Source of the DNA: Mesaphorura yosii
Taxonomy: Eukaryota; Arthropoda; Collembola; Poduromorpha; Tullbergiidae
Length of the DNA: 64,000 nucleotides
Direction of reading: 5' to 3'
Assembly (NCBI GenBank): GCA_009869945.1
Contig: WIXG01000058.1
Location: forward strand, 227,960 to 291,959
Below are positions 1 through 14,900 of the stretch, in pieces. The notes beneath the pieces were generated by a model. The model ran no database searches, was not told the DNA's origin, and worked only from the letters and a program-made list of their open reading frames with translations. The position numbers were made by a program, and so were the translations under genes. How positions within the stretch are numbered: position 1 is the stretch's first letter; the number at the start of each line of letters is the position of its first letter.

Positions 1-3000
1 TGTTCGTAGTCTATTGCGTCAGTCAGCTGCAGAGTTTCCCGTCCCTCGTATACGTATGCAAATGCAATTTCCTTCAAGGAACTTATTGTAAAACTATTTT
101 AATAACTCAACTCAAGTTTACTGCTTTAACCTTCTGAACGTTCTGAAATAATTGAAGTTTTTGAAAAGCACAGTTTGCAGTTTGCAGTAATTTTGAGTTT
201 TCAGACGGTAACACTTGTTGCTTGCGTATGCGGTTCGTTCGAGCTAGAGATCCGGTTAGCAGTTAGCGCGTCCCACAGCCATGTCGCATCGCGTCGCGAC
301 GACGACTAATATTCCAATTATTGAAGCAGTTTTACAGTTCACGACGATGACGGTCCACGTTCGTTCGGCGCGTTGACTCGTCGTTAGTTGTTACTCGTTC
401 TTTAAAGCGCAATTTGCAATTTGCAGTCGCAATTATTTGTGTCTTGTTTGTTTGCAAGTAAACACATTTATCACTACATTAGCATCAGCATCTCAGCATC
501 AGCATTGTTGTCTCATTCATGATCTTGTGTGGGTTTAACTTCCTAGAACTAAACTTAAGTTGTTTTCTTTCATGAGGGCGACAACGACGGGACGGGTCAA
601 TGAGGGTGCTTTGTATTCAATGATCGTCTGGCTGGCTGCCGCTGTCAACAGTCAAGAGTCAAAACCCGAAACGAAGAATCAGTCAAGTTAGAATTGAGCC
701 TGGCTTGACTTGGCTTTCTTTCTCACTGTCAATGTCGAAGTCAACACGTGCAGTCAAGATTTTCGCCCGACTAGAATCGTCGTTTGTGATCTGTTTATTT
801 TCTCTTTCGTATTAAACTACAATCGAGGAAACTTCTTTTGCTGCACGTACGCGGTACCGATTTCAGATTTCACCATTCACGCACGTTGTCCAGTTCTCAT
901 GAGTCACAGCTCACTTCACTGCTCACAGAAATCTTTGCGTAACAACAATGAAAATGATCACATTGATTCGATTCGAGTTTACGCTCAAGACTGACTGAGA
1001 CTGACTTGACTGTTGACTAACTCAACAGTCGAGAAAAAAGTTAAGAAGCTCGTGGTGCGATGCGGTGAGGTAGAGTTAATAGTAATAGCATTAAGACTGG
1101 GACTGACTGAGACCCTCAGCCTGTTGCTTTATAAAAAAAGTGTTTCACACCTTGGTTGCCCAAGGCGATGGCAATCCATCTCAGCGTACTACTCGTATCT
1201 CGCCGAATCGTTCTTTCATCATTGTCATAACCAATGCATCACAGACGCAAGCACAAGCACGGGCACAGGTTGAGACTCATCTTTAAGGTTCGTGCCTAAG
1301 ATTCGTACGTACGTAGATTCGATTCGTAAGTACATAATAATAACAGTAATAAATAAAGCAGGTAGTCAAGTCATAATTCTTGGTCTGGCTTGGTTGCGGG
1401 TTTAGAATTCAGCAGCATTCTGATTGCTTCTGCTTCATCTGTCTCGCTGACTTTGCTGAGCGTTGATGGATCCTTGAGATTCAAAAATAGAATAACCTCT
1501 GTACCGTGCCTTAGAAAGAAGATGCGCTCATGCACGCATCAACGCATCCTCCACCACGCGACTATTACCGTATTAAAGCATCTCGTGTTTCCCTTTGACT
1601 TGACTTCTCTTGTCTTTTACTGATCAATTATCATTTTTATGCGTCCTGTGTCGTGCTCGTCACTCGGCATCCTTCCTTCTCTTAAATCTCAGCGTCAGCC
1701 CAGTGAGCAGGATGAAATGACATGATGATGACGGTGATAGGAATAGGTGGTCCTTACACGTATACGAGTTGCCGGCACAGGCTCAGGTAAAGATTCCGTG
1801 TGAGTGAGACCTGTCTGCCTTTCATTGCGTTTTGCGTGCGTGCGTACTACTTGAATCAGCGTTTCGTCTCTACTTTCGCCTATAAAATTTATACGACGCG
1901 ACATGATAATGATCCTTATCTGCACGTAAAGGAGTAAACACAGAATGCACGAGAAACAACTTAAAGATGCCACTTGAGAATGACTTGATTGAGGAAAATT
2001 CATAATTGAGGATGCACTCTGTGCTTTGTGCTTGTACGCATGAAGCACTTGAGAAATGAGACTTAAGCAGTGATTACCGTTAAGGTAAGGCACCGTACTG
2101 CGTTTTTAAGGCAGTCAAGGTTGAGGGTCACTGTTTTATGCCTCAAAGGACGTCTGTCGGTGATCCCTTTTGCATTGCCGTTTGCAACAGTCAGTCAGCA
2201 GTCTTCGAGAAGCATTTCCCTTGAAGGATTCGGCTGAGTCGTACTCGCACTCGGACTCACGGCTCGGTAATCATAATCAAGCATTGAACTTTTACTCGTA
2301 CCCGTTCTCGTTCCTGTAATGCAGAGCAGCCGACCGTGAAAGACGAGACCACCGCGGACCGTGCAGCAATTACCTGCGCCTGTGCCTGGCACGTCGCAAG
2401 ATGCGAGAACCGCGATAAACCCCTGATTGATGCATAATGATGATTTCAAATACGAAATACATGCTTCAGATTGTGACAAGATAACGCTCCAATAAATAAT
2501 AATAACCATAAATAAAAATTGATGCGAATGGACTGCACTGCAAAGTAAAAGTCAATGGAGCGAATCAATCCGATGGCAGGCAATCATTGAAATTGTAAAG
2601 CGATGGCGATAATAATTTTAATGTACTCACATTAAAACATCAGTGCCAATGTTAATGCAATGCCACGTGAAATGCGAAGACGAGAAATGTCGATGAACTT
2701 GCAATTGCAATTTCCCAGCCACAGCGAGCGGAGCATGAATGATCAATTCATATCACTAAAATATTGAACAAATGCTGAGAGCTGTGCTAATTTTGAAGAA
2801 TTTCAAATTTGACAAAATATCAGAGCATATGCGCGACTGCGCGAAGTGAGAGCCATTTGACATTATGAATTGGGGCTGTCTTACCACAGCGCATCTTCAC
2901 AGCTGCGTTACCTCGAGCACTCGAATTGAGCTGATTTCTGAAGATGCTCATCAAACTCTTGAAACAACACAAGGCGTATATTTACACTGCTCGGCCGTGT

Positions 3001-5501
3001 CAATAATGACAATTTTTATTTTTGCACTAAATACGTGCTTGAAGTGGAAGAGAACCTAAATCCGTAAATCGTAAGAGAGCAAAATCTTGAAGTGCCTTCG
3101 CTGAACAATGAAAATAAAATACGCCATAAGCAACGCAGCGAAGCGTCTGATCGACTGACCAATGACGGGACAGATTTGCAAAGCAAAGTGAAGTGTAAAT
3201 ATGAAGCACAGCACACAAAGTTGGTTGCTCTCATAAAATTTGCATCATTAATGGGTACTATCAGCATGCGTCTTCTAACGCGTGTTATTCTATTTTTGTT
3301 GTGGTCATCAATTCAGTGCAGAGCAGTGGGGAATCGATTTGCAATCGCCAATGCCAGTCCAGTGGCCAAGATGAAGAATGAGATCGAGATCGGACAAGAG
3401 AAGAATCCGATGCGAATACACACGGAATACAAATTCAAAGCGCGTGGACGCGGATGAACGAGCGAGGGTTCAGTTCAGCAAAGAGAAGAGGCTGCCCAGC
3501 GAAGAATGGAATGCGAATACTTAAAAGATGAGCGTTATTTTTATTTGAGAATAAATAATAAATCCGTGCTAATAGAATTCACACGAAATCGGCGCCAGGC
3601 CGAATGCACATCGCCGGCAAAAGTGAGAGACAAGACGAGACGAGACGCGACGCGAGGAAACTCAGAGCCAAAGCCAAAGTCGAAGTCAGTAAACCAGAAA
3701 ATTAAGTAGGAGTCTCTTCGTAAGTCGTATCGTAACGCGTTATTATGTCCGAGTCCACAAGAACAAATTAAAAATTAGTCAAAATATTTTACGATCAGCA
3801 CAATGTACTCGTCGCTTGTCGCTGGCAACAAAAGAAGATTGACTTTGCCAAAATACCGACAAGGGCCTTTCGCATTCGCGTTCACTACTTTTTAGTGGTT
3901 CTCGCCTTCGAGTCAGTCGACAAATATTAAATTTCGCACCCATTGTTGAATATTGTGTACTGTAATTAGTGCGTTATGGATACTTTGTATTGTACTCGCA
4001 TTTTAGTGCGTTCGGAAAACAAAAACACACGATCGAACAAAGACTAAAGACCGTCAAGCTACGCATACGTACAACAAAGGCCGTAGTCCGTCAAAATTGA
4101 TGCTCTCAACAATTCTGCCCGGTGAAAATCTGAATGACTGACTTCCTGTCGAAGATTCACAATTCACGGTAGACGATCGAGGGAGCTCAGTACTTTCAGC
4201 TTTCCTGTCTCAACCGCCAATACTAATGAGAATTTAACACATCAGCGCAGAGCAGTGCGGGCAAAGGCTCAAGTGACGGGTATCATGTGAACTCTCATCA
4301 AAGAACGGCAGAAGAAGCAGAAGCACAAAAGAGTATTTGACATAATCATGACGAATAAGAATCACAAACTGCAGCGAACACAAGAAAAGAGGATAAAAGA
4401 AAAATAGGAGATACGAGTTAACACTTCTTGAAGGTCGGCCACTTGTTGCTTGCTTCTGCTCTGCTACCATTCATTTTGTTGTCCTGTTTGTACTTTCGTG
4501 TACCGTACTCTCTTTCATTCTATTCTACGCAAACGATTTCAATTTTCTCAGAGCATCTTTTCTTTTCTTTACGTGTCCATCGAGCATCAAGCAGAACATC
4601 AGCATCAAAGATAAGGACACGGGACAATAAAAAATCCGCGTCCACGGGAAAAGAGCAGCTTTAATGTGAGATTAAGTACAGAGTGCATACAGACTTTATT
4701 GCCTGCCTGCGCAGTCTAATTTTGATGTCGCTGTAACCAGCCAAAAACTCAGATTCCAAAATTGTACATAAAATGAAATGAGAGATGCCAAAATAAAGCG
4801 GGGCAAAAAATGACGACCACGGCCACGACTATGCTCCGACGAGACGAAACTCACTCATGCAATGCAATACAAATCTTCGCAGGCGAAGAAATGCATTATG
4901 TGAATCCTGCTGCTTGCTTTCTTGCGTTCTTGCCGGTCTCGCATGCATGACAAAAGGTCAAATGTCTCCATCGTCATGGCGCAACCACCGGAAATGGTCC
5001 GTGGTCAACTTTCATACATTTACAGCAGCCAAGATGATGAATTACAAAGAAAAGAGAACATTTTAAACTCATTTGAGCTTCACCATTCGAGTTAAGTATT
5101 TTTATATCCTATTGTCATTTTTAAATCTCGAGCTTGGTTGGTTTGCTTGCCCGTGCCTTTGTGCATGTGAAATGTAAACTGACGAGACAAAAAATAGGTT
5201 CTCAGCAAGATCTCGATTCTTGATTCAGGCTCGAGACAAAGACCAAGACCAACTACGATTTTTCCCTCAACACTCGACGGCAGGCAACAATCAAATGCTA
5301 AATGCTAAATACTGCACACAATTTTTCTTTGGATGATATTTTTATGTGTGAGGTTGTGCGTAGAAAGTTAATTTTTTGTATCAAAGGAAAATCAATCACC
5401 GTGGAGGTGGAATAAGCTGCTTATTTAAGGCAGTGCAACGGCAACTGCCGCCTGCCGCTGCTGTTTATCGTGTCGTGCTTTATCAAAAATGTGTTGCTAA
5501 C
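1..5501. other. Non-coding stretch, no gene supported
   Basis: No reading frame here resembles a protein family or shows a convincing splice pattern. The DNA is made of short iterated words, for example GACT repeats near 981-1022. It may be further intron or 3' region of the minus-strand SAND gene, whose last recognised exon ends at 5502, or upstream sequence of a gene beyond the left edge. I looked on the minus strand for a C-terminal MYND zinc finger, as in DEAF1, and did not find one. Confidence 0.5.
981..1022. repeat. GACT-rich degenerate short repeat
   Basis: The words GACTGA, GACTTGA and TTGACTAA follow one another over about 40 bases. A second patch of the same words lies near 1095-1113. 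This looks like slippage-derived cryptic simple sequence. Confidence 0.5.
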
Positions 5502-5905
5502 CTCGACTGCCGCTGAGGCTGTGACAATTTGTCTTTGGTGACATTGACGTGGTAGCAGCGATTGAAGACGCTGACGATGATTCGCATTCGCGATCGCGAC
5601 AGGTGGATGTTAATGATGATGGCTCGCTTCCTCCTCCAGCAGCGACGGCGACGGCTTCGTTGGAAGCATCCGCCATCATTGAACAACTCATCTCTTCGAC
5701 CTCATCCTCATCATCATCTTGGTCGCCTTGATATTCGTAGCTATCCGTTGTCATTGTCACTTCCATCCCAGAAGCTATCGCAGTCGTCTTCATGTCATAT
5801 CCGCATCCGCCTCCTGACAGACAACCACCGCTGCTTTTCAAACCCGAACTCGAAGCCGCCGCAGCTGACGCTGAAGGCGAAGTAGCGGAAGATGAAGAGG
5901 CTTCA
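5502..5905 (-). CDS. Candidate third exon of the SAND gene
   Basis: This minus-strand segment lies in an open frame that extends from 5502 to about 5988. It is rich in Ser and Ala, with a central acidic run, as is common in transcription-factor activation regions. A long pyrimidine tract (about 5912-5945 on the minus strand) precedes the proposed acceptor. Phase 2 from exon 2 plus one base keeps the frame. The composition differs from surrounding random frames, but no family is recognisable. Confidence 0.45.
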
Positions 5906-8900
5906 CTCAGCTGGTCAGAGGATGAGGAAGACGAAGAAGATGCACATGAAGATGAAGTTCGATACTCTGTACACAGGAATGAGTAATGAGCTCATTGCAT
6001 GAATTTGTAATATTTAATGTTTTGGTCATTGCCTCCGCTGCGACGCTAATTTTTTGCATACGCATACGAACACTATAAGCAAATTAGCAGCAGGGTGATT
6101 ATCTATTTACATAAGCACAGTAAAATTCTTGGAAAGCAATTACTTCAGACGAGAGCCGTGTGTGTGTGTCTTGATCGCCGATTCTCGCATTGCATTGCAT
6201 TGCGCGTCACGGCGGCACGATCGTCTCCTTTCCCCGCATGATATAAAATATGGCTACGAAGCACAGCGTCGGTTTTAGCACCGAGTGGGCGCAGAATAAT
6301 AAAATCAAAAATTCGACACGTAAAAATAATTACGATACAAAGTCTGTGAAATCCCAGCCAATGCGATTTGCAATATTGCGAGCTGAGTCAGAAAAAAAAT
6401 GCTCGCCCGCCCGAGTCTTTAACTTAATTTGAATTCAAAATCGAATAGAAATCGCAAACGTGTAGCTGTAATTTTTTACGACAGAGTTTTGCGTCTGCCC
6501 ATTTAACAAGAGAACAATGAGACTGAGATAATACGATGAGTAATAAAGTACTTGAAGGGTTGGCCGGGTCACTTTAGCTCATAAACTATGCAAAAATTCT
6601 TTCCACCGCTTTCAGCCGTCCATGTCGTCCTCAGTCCGTGCCGTGTTAGAGCGTGGTATAATTTTTTATGAGCGCGGACCTTCGCCGGATAAATTACCGA
6701 CCAACGCTGTATATTAATGCCTGATCTAATATGAAGAGACAGGATAGCCGGCCGCTCGACTCAAACGTAAGCGTATGAGCTCGAGCTATTTATTAGTTAA
6801 GGAATTTTTGCAGACAAGGCATGGCATTTGCATTGGCTACTGTTTCTCTTTAGTTTCGTTTCAAATTCTAGCATCATTCCCCCACAATATATCATCTTGA
6901 ACTCTGCTTTTAGCTCCGAGCCAACATCCTGACAATGTCCGTCCGTCAGCGTGCAAGCAAGCAGGCAGGCTTCTTTTGTGCTCGGACCTTCTTCGTCCGA
7001 CGTATTCCAACTCATCTTTTGTAATTACTTTTTTCTGTATTCAATGCAATGCAGCGCAATGCAACAACGCGGATTCACAAACAACAACAAACGAGAGAAA
7101 CATTTCTCATTTGTAAAGTCATCATCGCCGCCGTCTTCAGCGAGCCGTCCGGCTTCGATCATCAGTATGTAAATGTACTGGGCACAGAATTTAAATATAC
7201 GACTCCATTCGCAACAATTATGACTCTTTTTATAAACAATGTACAAAGTTGTAAGTTTACCACACAGTCGACCGGCTAGCAGAACATTTTCCGTGTCCAC
7301 TGCTAAGCAAAGGCATAAAGTCTCGCTATTCGGCTATTCGGCCTTCTTTCTCTCTGTCATACAGTCTGTATACTGTCTGTCAATGACCACAACATAATAT
7401 ATTTTAAGAGCTAGGAATCTCAGCCGCTTGTACTTTTTGTATATGCGTGTGGTAACGTTAAAGTTAAAACGGGCAAAGGCAAACTGAGGCAAAGCGGTGT
7501 GTTTACACACAGAATGAACTTTCAGAAAAAAAAAATACGTCTAACTTTAAGTTTCGACAGATTTGATATTAAATTCGAATTTCTTTAAACGGCTTTACTT
7601 TGTTCAGTCTGAATTCAGTTCCAAAGTTGCCTAAAAATCATTTTATAGTTTATTTATAGTTTCAAGTATAAGCTAGTTTAGCAACTAAAGTGCAAGTGAG
7701 CACTGAAATTCGCAAGCGCGAGACAATTCGTAATCGCAAGATGTCTGTATCTTCACTACCCACGAATGTAAAAGTGAGAAGATGTCGGCGCATCGCACAT
7801 GTATTTACATGAATTATGCCGCGCATGATTGGTTCGTCTGATGATAACGATAAACTATTGCAATTCAGTGAGAACAGAACAACGACATAATTTTTCATCG
7901 TTTTTACACACACTTCTCAGTTTGCAGTCACAATCACGCACGAAGATGCCGATGCATTTGGAATTCTGTTCTCTGTACGCATCTTTGCACTCTGTACAAT
8001 TTATTACTCTGCGACAACGCAAGCAGAAGCAGAGTCGACTCTCTCCTGCGTCCATCTTCGCCTTCGCACATCTCGTAATAACACCAATCTTATTTTTATG
8101 AAATATTAAGCCTTATTTTCTACTTTTTTTTATTGTTCAATCATCGCCGCATCGCATCGGTGCACTGCGCTGCTCTTCACAGCACGAATTTACCCCGCCA
8201 TATGTTGTGACATGCCGTTGACAACAAGAAATGACTTTTTTATTTGGGCTCAGAGATTTCTTTGCTGCTGCTGCGGCTATGGCTGCAGGTAGAAAAGTTT
8301 CACAAGCGTCACAAGCATTCGTGGCGTCTTTCATGGCCACCTGCCGCCTGGTGCAATATCGGCCAGGCCATGTGAAGTAGAATTTTGACGGGGCGATGGC
8401 ACGGCACGGTTGGGCGATGAATGAATAGTTAAGCCAAATAAAATTAAGAATAATTACGCATGAATATTTGCCATTCGCAATCGCAACAACACCAACCGCT
8501 GTCGCTGCGGTTCTTCATATTTACTTTTAATGCTCCATAACAAAAGGCTCGTTTTCGTCGGTCGTCGGTGTGGTGTGGTGCCAAAGAAATCGTACCGTAG
8601 CTGTACTCATAATCATACATCATTTTATTGTGTGTGATTGACCATTGGAGACACGAAGAAGAAAAATTATTCACCTGTCACACGAAAATTCGAATTCACG
8701 CACTGCACTGGCCAGTTATGGGATTAGGCGACCAATCTCATCATCCCCATCACTGCTGCTGCTGCCGTAATTGTTGCCCGGCCGTATTGTGAATTGTGAA
8801 CGTGTACGATTTTTTGTCACAATTTGAAAGGAATCATCATCACACATACTCTTGGCATGGCAGGCTACAAAAGGCATACGCAGGCAAGCAGGCAGGTAAG

Positions 8901-11900
8901 GAAGAAGATCATCAATCTAAAAAGCTTTTCTGTACTTTACGCGCACTTTTTACATGCATTTTTTGAAAAGGGATAATTTAGACTGCTTGGACGCGGACGG
9001 AGCGTTGTTGCGAGTGTGATGTGTGAGGTAGTCGTGAGATTTGAATAGCCATCATCATTATGATTAGGATTCTAAAGAATAGTTTTAAAAATATACGACG
9101 CAATGCAGTGCAGTGAGCACCCATCATAAAAAATTCCGTCTACATAATAACATCTTTAACAATGCAACGCGAAAGATGACGGAGACTCGAGACAGACATA
9201 ATTTTCTATCGCTTTTGCGTTAGATTCTTACTACCCAGCAGCACAGCACCTCATCAACTTCATCTTCATCATGGAACAGAACAGAACAGCGGCTATTAAA
9301 GGTCATGAGTAGGCAGAGTCGTGAGAAGCTACCGTTTTCTCATCTCATCATCATAATCATCATCGTGCCACAGTTAAGGTGCTCTGTGCTCTGCCAGCCC
9401 CATGATTGTCGAAAGGTACGACGGGCGACTGCGACTCTCAAGATGATTAAGAAGTTCTGTTTTCTTTGATTTCTGCTGTCGCTGTCATGTGCGATCAAGG
9501 CCACGATTATGTAAAGCACGACATAAAAAATCCCATCGCCATCGCCCGCATCGCCGCATCTCATCGCTTCGCATTTGCATATTTGCATGACACTTCAGAA
9601 TCAAATCAGAAGATTTTTCTCGTGATCTCGTTCGACTTCAGCCATAGCCACAACGCAACAGGTGCACGGCACGGCTGTACGGGAATTGCGAAATGCAAAA
9701 TTCGAAATCCCTTGCACAAAATTCAATTACACACGAGTTACGAATTTACGAATTATCGCGTGCAAAAATGCAGTCAGGAGCAGAATTGGATTTTAAAATG
9801 CTAAGAAGGATTTAACCTTTTGGTAATTTGATGATCGGTCATCATAACTTTACATTTTTCTTTTCTTGTTTTCTACGCAAAAAACGTAAACAATGTTTCA
9901 CAGAGACTGGGTGCAGGCGATTTAACCTTTTACCACTGCGAACAGTGTACAGAGGCGAAAAACGAAAAATCGAGACAACAGGTTCATATTTTATGGGATT
10001 TGAGCAACAAATCGTTCATCCATTCGGTCATGTCGTGCCATGTCGTGCCATGCCATGGAGAATGTTGGACTTGCTAATAATTATAATAATATGTGATAAG
10101 AATGATAAATTTCAATTCTCTGGTATCGAAACCAGATTGGCAAGCCATGCATTACTCTCGGGACAGTTCGAACGAAAAAAGTAGTCGCAGTCGGCAGTCG
10201 ACTCAAAATGAAGTGAAAAGTCCAAGTCAGAGACAAGCCAATCCAAGCCACCAGACCAAACTGAACCCAGACCCATTATCGTGTCCGCTGCTGCAACTCC
10301 GTACGTACTGCTCATTATGCACTGAGCACAGCAACAAGTTGCAATTCAACTTGATTGACTTTATCGTGAAAGGTCAAACACAGAAAAAATTCTTGATTTC
10401 AACCTTATCCGTGCATACAACAAAAAGTAGCTGAGGATTCACTTGCGGGGTCAAAGGTAGCTGCTCAGGTAAGAGCCATTGCCATTTATATGGCCAAAGC
10501 ACGATCGCCCATCGCACATCGCGGGACGACACACAAGATCGTGTGCATCATCGAGAGTTGAACTGAACAAATTCACGGTCGGGCTACAATAACATCGTAA
10601 TTACGAATTCCGTCCGCGCACTCACCTGCACTGACTCCACGTAGCCTTATGTCATTTTCTTGTTTAAAATATTTAACTTTGAACTTGGCAGTGGCAACGC
10701 AACCCGAACCTGTACTAAATTTATTGAGCAAAAACGAAAAACGATCTTCTTCGTCGTGTAATTAATTATGTGGCAGGAGATGAGCAAAATGCAGAATGCA
10801 AAAAGACGTTTAGTGTTTAGTGAAGATTGCCGTGAATGCAAAGAGCAAAGGCAAAGGCAAAAAGTCGCTGCGCTGTGCCACGCCGCGCTGTTTGTGACCC
10901 GGGCTCGCCTGGCCGGCCGGTTTTAAAAGTCAAAGTCAATGTCAGAAGATCGGATCAGATCTTGTCAGCGCAAGAGATGAGATGACTTTTCCCAACCTGC
11001 CTGCTGTGGAGCAGCTCATTAACAGACAGACACAAAAGAGATTCGTAACCGGATTAACGCAGTGAATGAATGGTATCACTTTGTTTCACATCAAATTGTT
11101 GCAAAAACTGATACAACCTTTTAAGAGTTGCGTTTGTGAATTGCGGTTGAGAGTATCATTAACGATGTTTGTTCAAAAGGACAGGACATGAAGGGTGATA
11201 AGGATCAGATCAGAAGCAGGATGCAACATTCCAAGGTGTGCATTGCTGCGCGACTTGGCAATTCAGTTGTGATTTGTAATTAGATGAACGACTTTTATTG
11301 GTTCTTGAATGCAAATCCAAGTCTATAATACATGAAAGTATTTTTTTGCTTGCACCTTGCATCGAAGATCTCCGAAGAGAATTGCAACCCTACACTTTCT
11401 CAGTATTATAAAAATAAGAAAGAATGAAACCGAAAACGAGAACGAGGAAATCAAACTGGGAACCAATTCTCCCACACAAAACACATACGACCAAGTTGAG
11501 TTTTTCCAGTCTTTAATCAAACGAATTCTTGCAAGATTTCTTATTGACCTATACTGATGGTTCGACTTTTGATTACTTCTTGGAGGTTTCATTCTTTCAT
11601 TTCAGCTCATTAGACCTTTCGCTTTTGCCAAAATAGAAGCAAAGGCAATTCTTTCTTGGCCTTATCGTTTGTTTTTTCTGGTTCACAAGAACAAGCTATA
11701 TTTCGCTATTTCGGATTATTCCGGTACTTTTCCAGTTGCTAGGCTTGGACTTCACCTTCTAAACTGCAGCTGGGACATTTTACGAAGCTCCTCGCAGATT
11801 GCAGATTTCGAGTTTGATTGAATCCTATATCTTTTGATTCAGGTTTTAATTTCCGGTTCAATTTCCTCCCACAGTAATTAACATACCTCTATGCCAGCAA

Positions 11901-14900
11901 TTAACATTTCAGCTTGAACTGACTTCAAGCAGTCAAGACTCAGCAATTTTCCTTTGCCTTTGCCTTGTCTGCATTTGGCTAGACAAGGCTTTGTAGTGTG
12001 AATTCTTTGTTCAGCATCCGTAGCCTAATCTACTAGTCTGTCATTGTCACGTTTTCTCTTATTGCCTCGCGTCGTATCATTTTAAGAAATCTTAATTCAA
12101 AAATTCATAATAAAATGCGTTTTTTCTAAATCATCGTGTCATCGCCTCGTCATCACGCTGCATTCAAGCCAAACCAAACCAGCAACAGCATCTTCTCGTG
12201 ATGACGATAAGAATAACAACAATTTTCAGGCCAGGCCACCATAAGCATTATCATTGAAAGGAATTCACGAAATGCCTGCACTACGCTGCATTTTGTATTA
12301 CATTTATGAGCGTGACGCCTGGGATGATCCCGTGTCCATCCGCTGTCTGCGTCTGCTCTTTACATAAAAGCATTTGATTCACTTGTCATCGAATCTCTGC
12401 CTGCCCTGTTGTCTTGTGTCTTGTACCTGTAGTACTTTGTTCGTGTAATCATTGAATCATCTTTGACTTGACCTGCCAAAGGTTTCTTGATGTGTCAATT
12501 GAATTTACGTGCCGTGCTGTGGCTCGTCTCGAGCAATGTTTGAACAATAAAATAAATATGGTAATGTAATACCCAGATAATAACCCTACCATGGCATGCC
12601 ATGCCATGCTAGCTTGTATTCTCTGTTCTGTTCTCTTCTGGCACTGTGCTGTTACGAGAATGGAGATGAAGATGATGATGTAACAATTTGATGATTATTA
12701 ATTCTGACAATATAATAAAAGAGTACACAATGTCCGTCCAACTATCTTATTACCAGCCAGCCAAGTCTGTGTCAGTCTGAAGTCTTTGCCTCATTGCCGC
12801 GCAGTACACATATCCTCATTCTTCAGCTTTGCATTGTAATTTCGCCATTAGATTCTAGAATTTTTTCTCTCAACTCCGCTCAGAGTCCATATGTCAAGGT
12901 TTAACTGTTCATAATGCGAGGAATGGAATATTGTCAGGTAAACCCCAGTCGCCATCGCCATCACCATCGCCAGTCATGAACAGCTTAATCATAGCAGCTC
13001 AACGTGGCTCGTGACGCATTCGTATTTACATGGAAGAACAAGCAAGGCCTTAATTAGTAAGATGAGTTGGTAAAAATGCAATGCCTTTGCTTTGCATTCA
13101 CAGTACCCGTTGCGGCATTCGTGTAAATTATTATTAGCTCCATTATTTCAATTTCTTCGCCCTCTGGACTTGGCTTGGCTTTAAAATATTTCCTACTCTG
13201 ACTTTGACCTCTGCACCCATTCACCGATTCCACCTTAAATTGTCCAAACAGGATCTTGAAAAAATCATGCACATTGTCCAATTTCCAATAGGGTTTTACA
13301 CAAATTGTCCAAACCTTTTTTATTAAAATTTTAATGCTAGAACATGTAAAACAGAGCGAGAGTAAAATCAAACAAATCAAGCGATTGTTTGCAGGTAAGT
13401 AATTTCAGTACAATTTCAGATTCCAATATGGAAGTGATAATGCGTATGAGAAGGTCGTACCATCAAATTTTCCGTTGTGCAAAGACATGGCTTGTGATCA
13501 GACTAATCATGCCGTAGAAACTTCACTCCACGTAGTGTGAAATGATAAGGCATCGGAACTCCCATGTCCATCAATCGTTTCGTGTCTTTAAACTGATAAC
13601 TTGAGAATTTGTACCGACGGATGTAATCTTTGGATTTGAACAGTTTCTTGATTGCTAACTCCTAACCAGCAGTTTAGACAATTTGCATATCGACCCTTAA
13701 AAAGACACAGCCGAAAAAACATGTACATTGTCCAAAATTCTTTGGACAACCTAAGGTGGTACTCATTCAACGTCTGCCTGTCTCTTCCCCGCATTTTTAG
13801 AATTCAAAATTAAAAGGTGTAATTACATCGGAATGTTAAAAGTCTAAAGACACCTTTAGTAAATAAAATAGCGGCAGCAGCAATTGTTCAGGAATGTGAT
13901 GAAATGCACTCACATTCTTAAACAAAAGTCCCTTTCACCCTCACAGTCATGAATCATGGGAAATGCATGCTTTTATGCGTCCATGCGTGGTTCTTAAGTA
14001 CCTTCCGAGCAGAGTCATGTCGTGTCGTGACGGTGTTACTATTGGGGACAGAAAGACAAGAACAAGACAGCTTCGTCACCGTCATCGTAATCGCGCCACC
14101 ATTGCAATTGCACTTTCCTTTCACGCTGCGCCGAGAAAGGCTTCTACAACCCTTTCTTCTGTCGCCCAAAAAGATCCACCAAGGCAAGGTTCCTTGAAGG
14201 AATCTGACCGTACATTTTACAATTTTACGATGAGATAATAAGAAAAGGTGTTGAAAAGGCGAGCTTCTGCTGTTACATTATTATTGCATTATGGACAACA
14301 GAAGAGGACCAAGATCAAGACAAGAAAGTCGCAGTCGCGATGATGACTCTGCATTAAGCATTCAAAAATTTGCTGCTTCTGCTGCTGGAGAGCGAGAATA
14401 CTGAATACTGAACACACTTAACCCAAGAAGCGTTTCTCTGAAATTAAAGCTCCAAGCATGCATGCTATTCTTAACTTGACTACATGGCGTGGCGTTGCCG
14501 AAGGTGAGAAAACAGAATCATCTTTCAATTAATTTTTTCAATTCAGGAAACCTTTTCCTTTTACAAAGGATGCTTCCTACTTTTGGGAACATTTGGGCCT
14601 GAATTAACTAAATTAACGTTAACTAACTGGGCCTCGTGTAAGTCAGTTAGGCGGTTTGTTACCCCCGTTGCTTAGCAACCTGCTGGAGGATCCAAGTAAT
14701 CCTATATGATTTGTATAGGATTTCCGACACGTTCCTTTCTGGCTAAAAAATTAATGATTTTCAAAGGGGCACAATTTGGTGGCTGAATTCATCCGAAAGA
14801 GTTAACTGAGCTTTGACTTGGGTACCGAGTCTCATGGGTTTAGCCGGCCGAAGTTGGCCAAATTCCTCCTCGAAATCGCTCTCCATGTATTTTAAATGGA

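Noticed and set aside
5549-5986. Plus-strand frames with acidic or Arg/Leu-rich peptides
   Set aside because: These are complements of the Ser/Ala/Asp codons of the proposed minus-strand exon. Acidic runs here are the reverse reading of TCT/TCA serine runs.
10027-10052. CATGC/CATGTCGTGC repeats, also at 12590-12610
   Set aside because: Short slippage-type simple sequence. The internal palindromes follow from the CATG word and need no further explanation.
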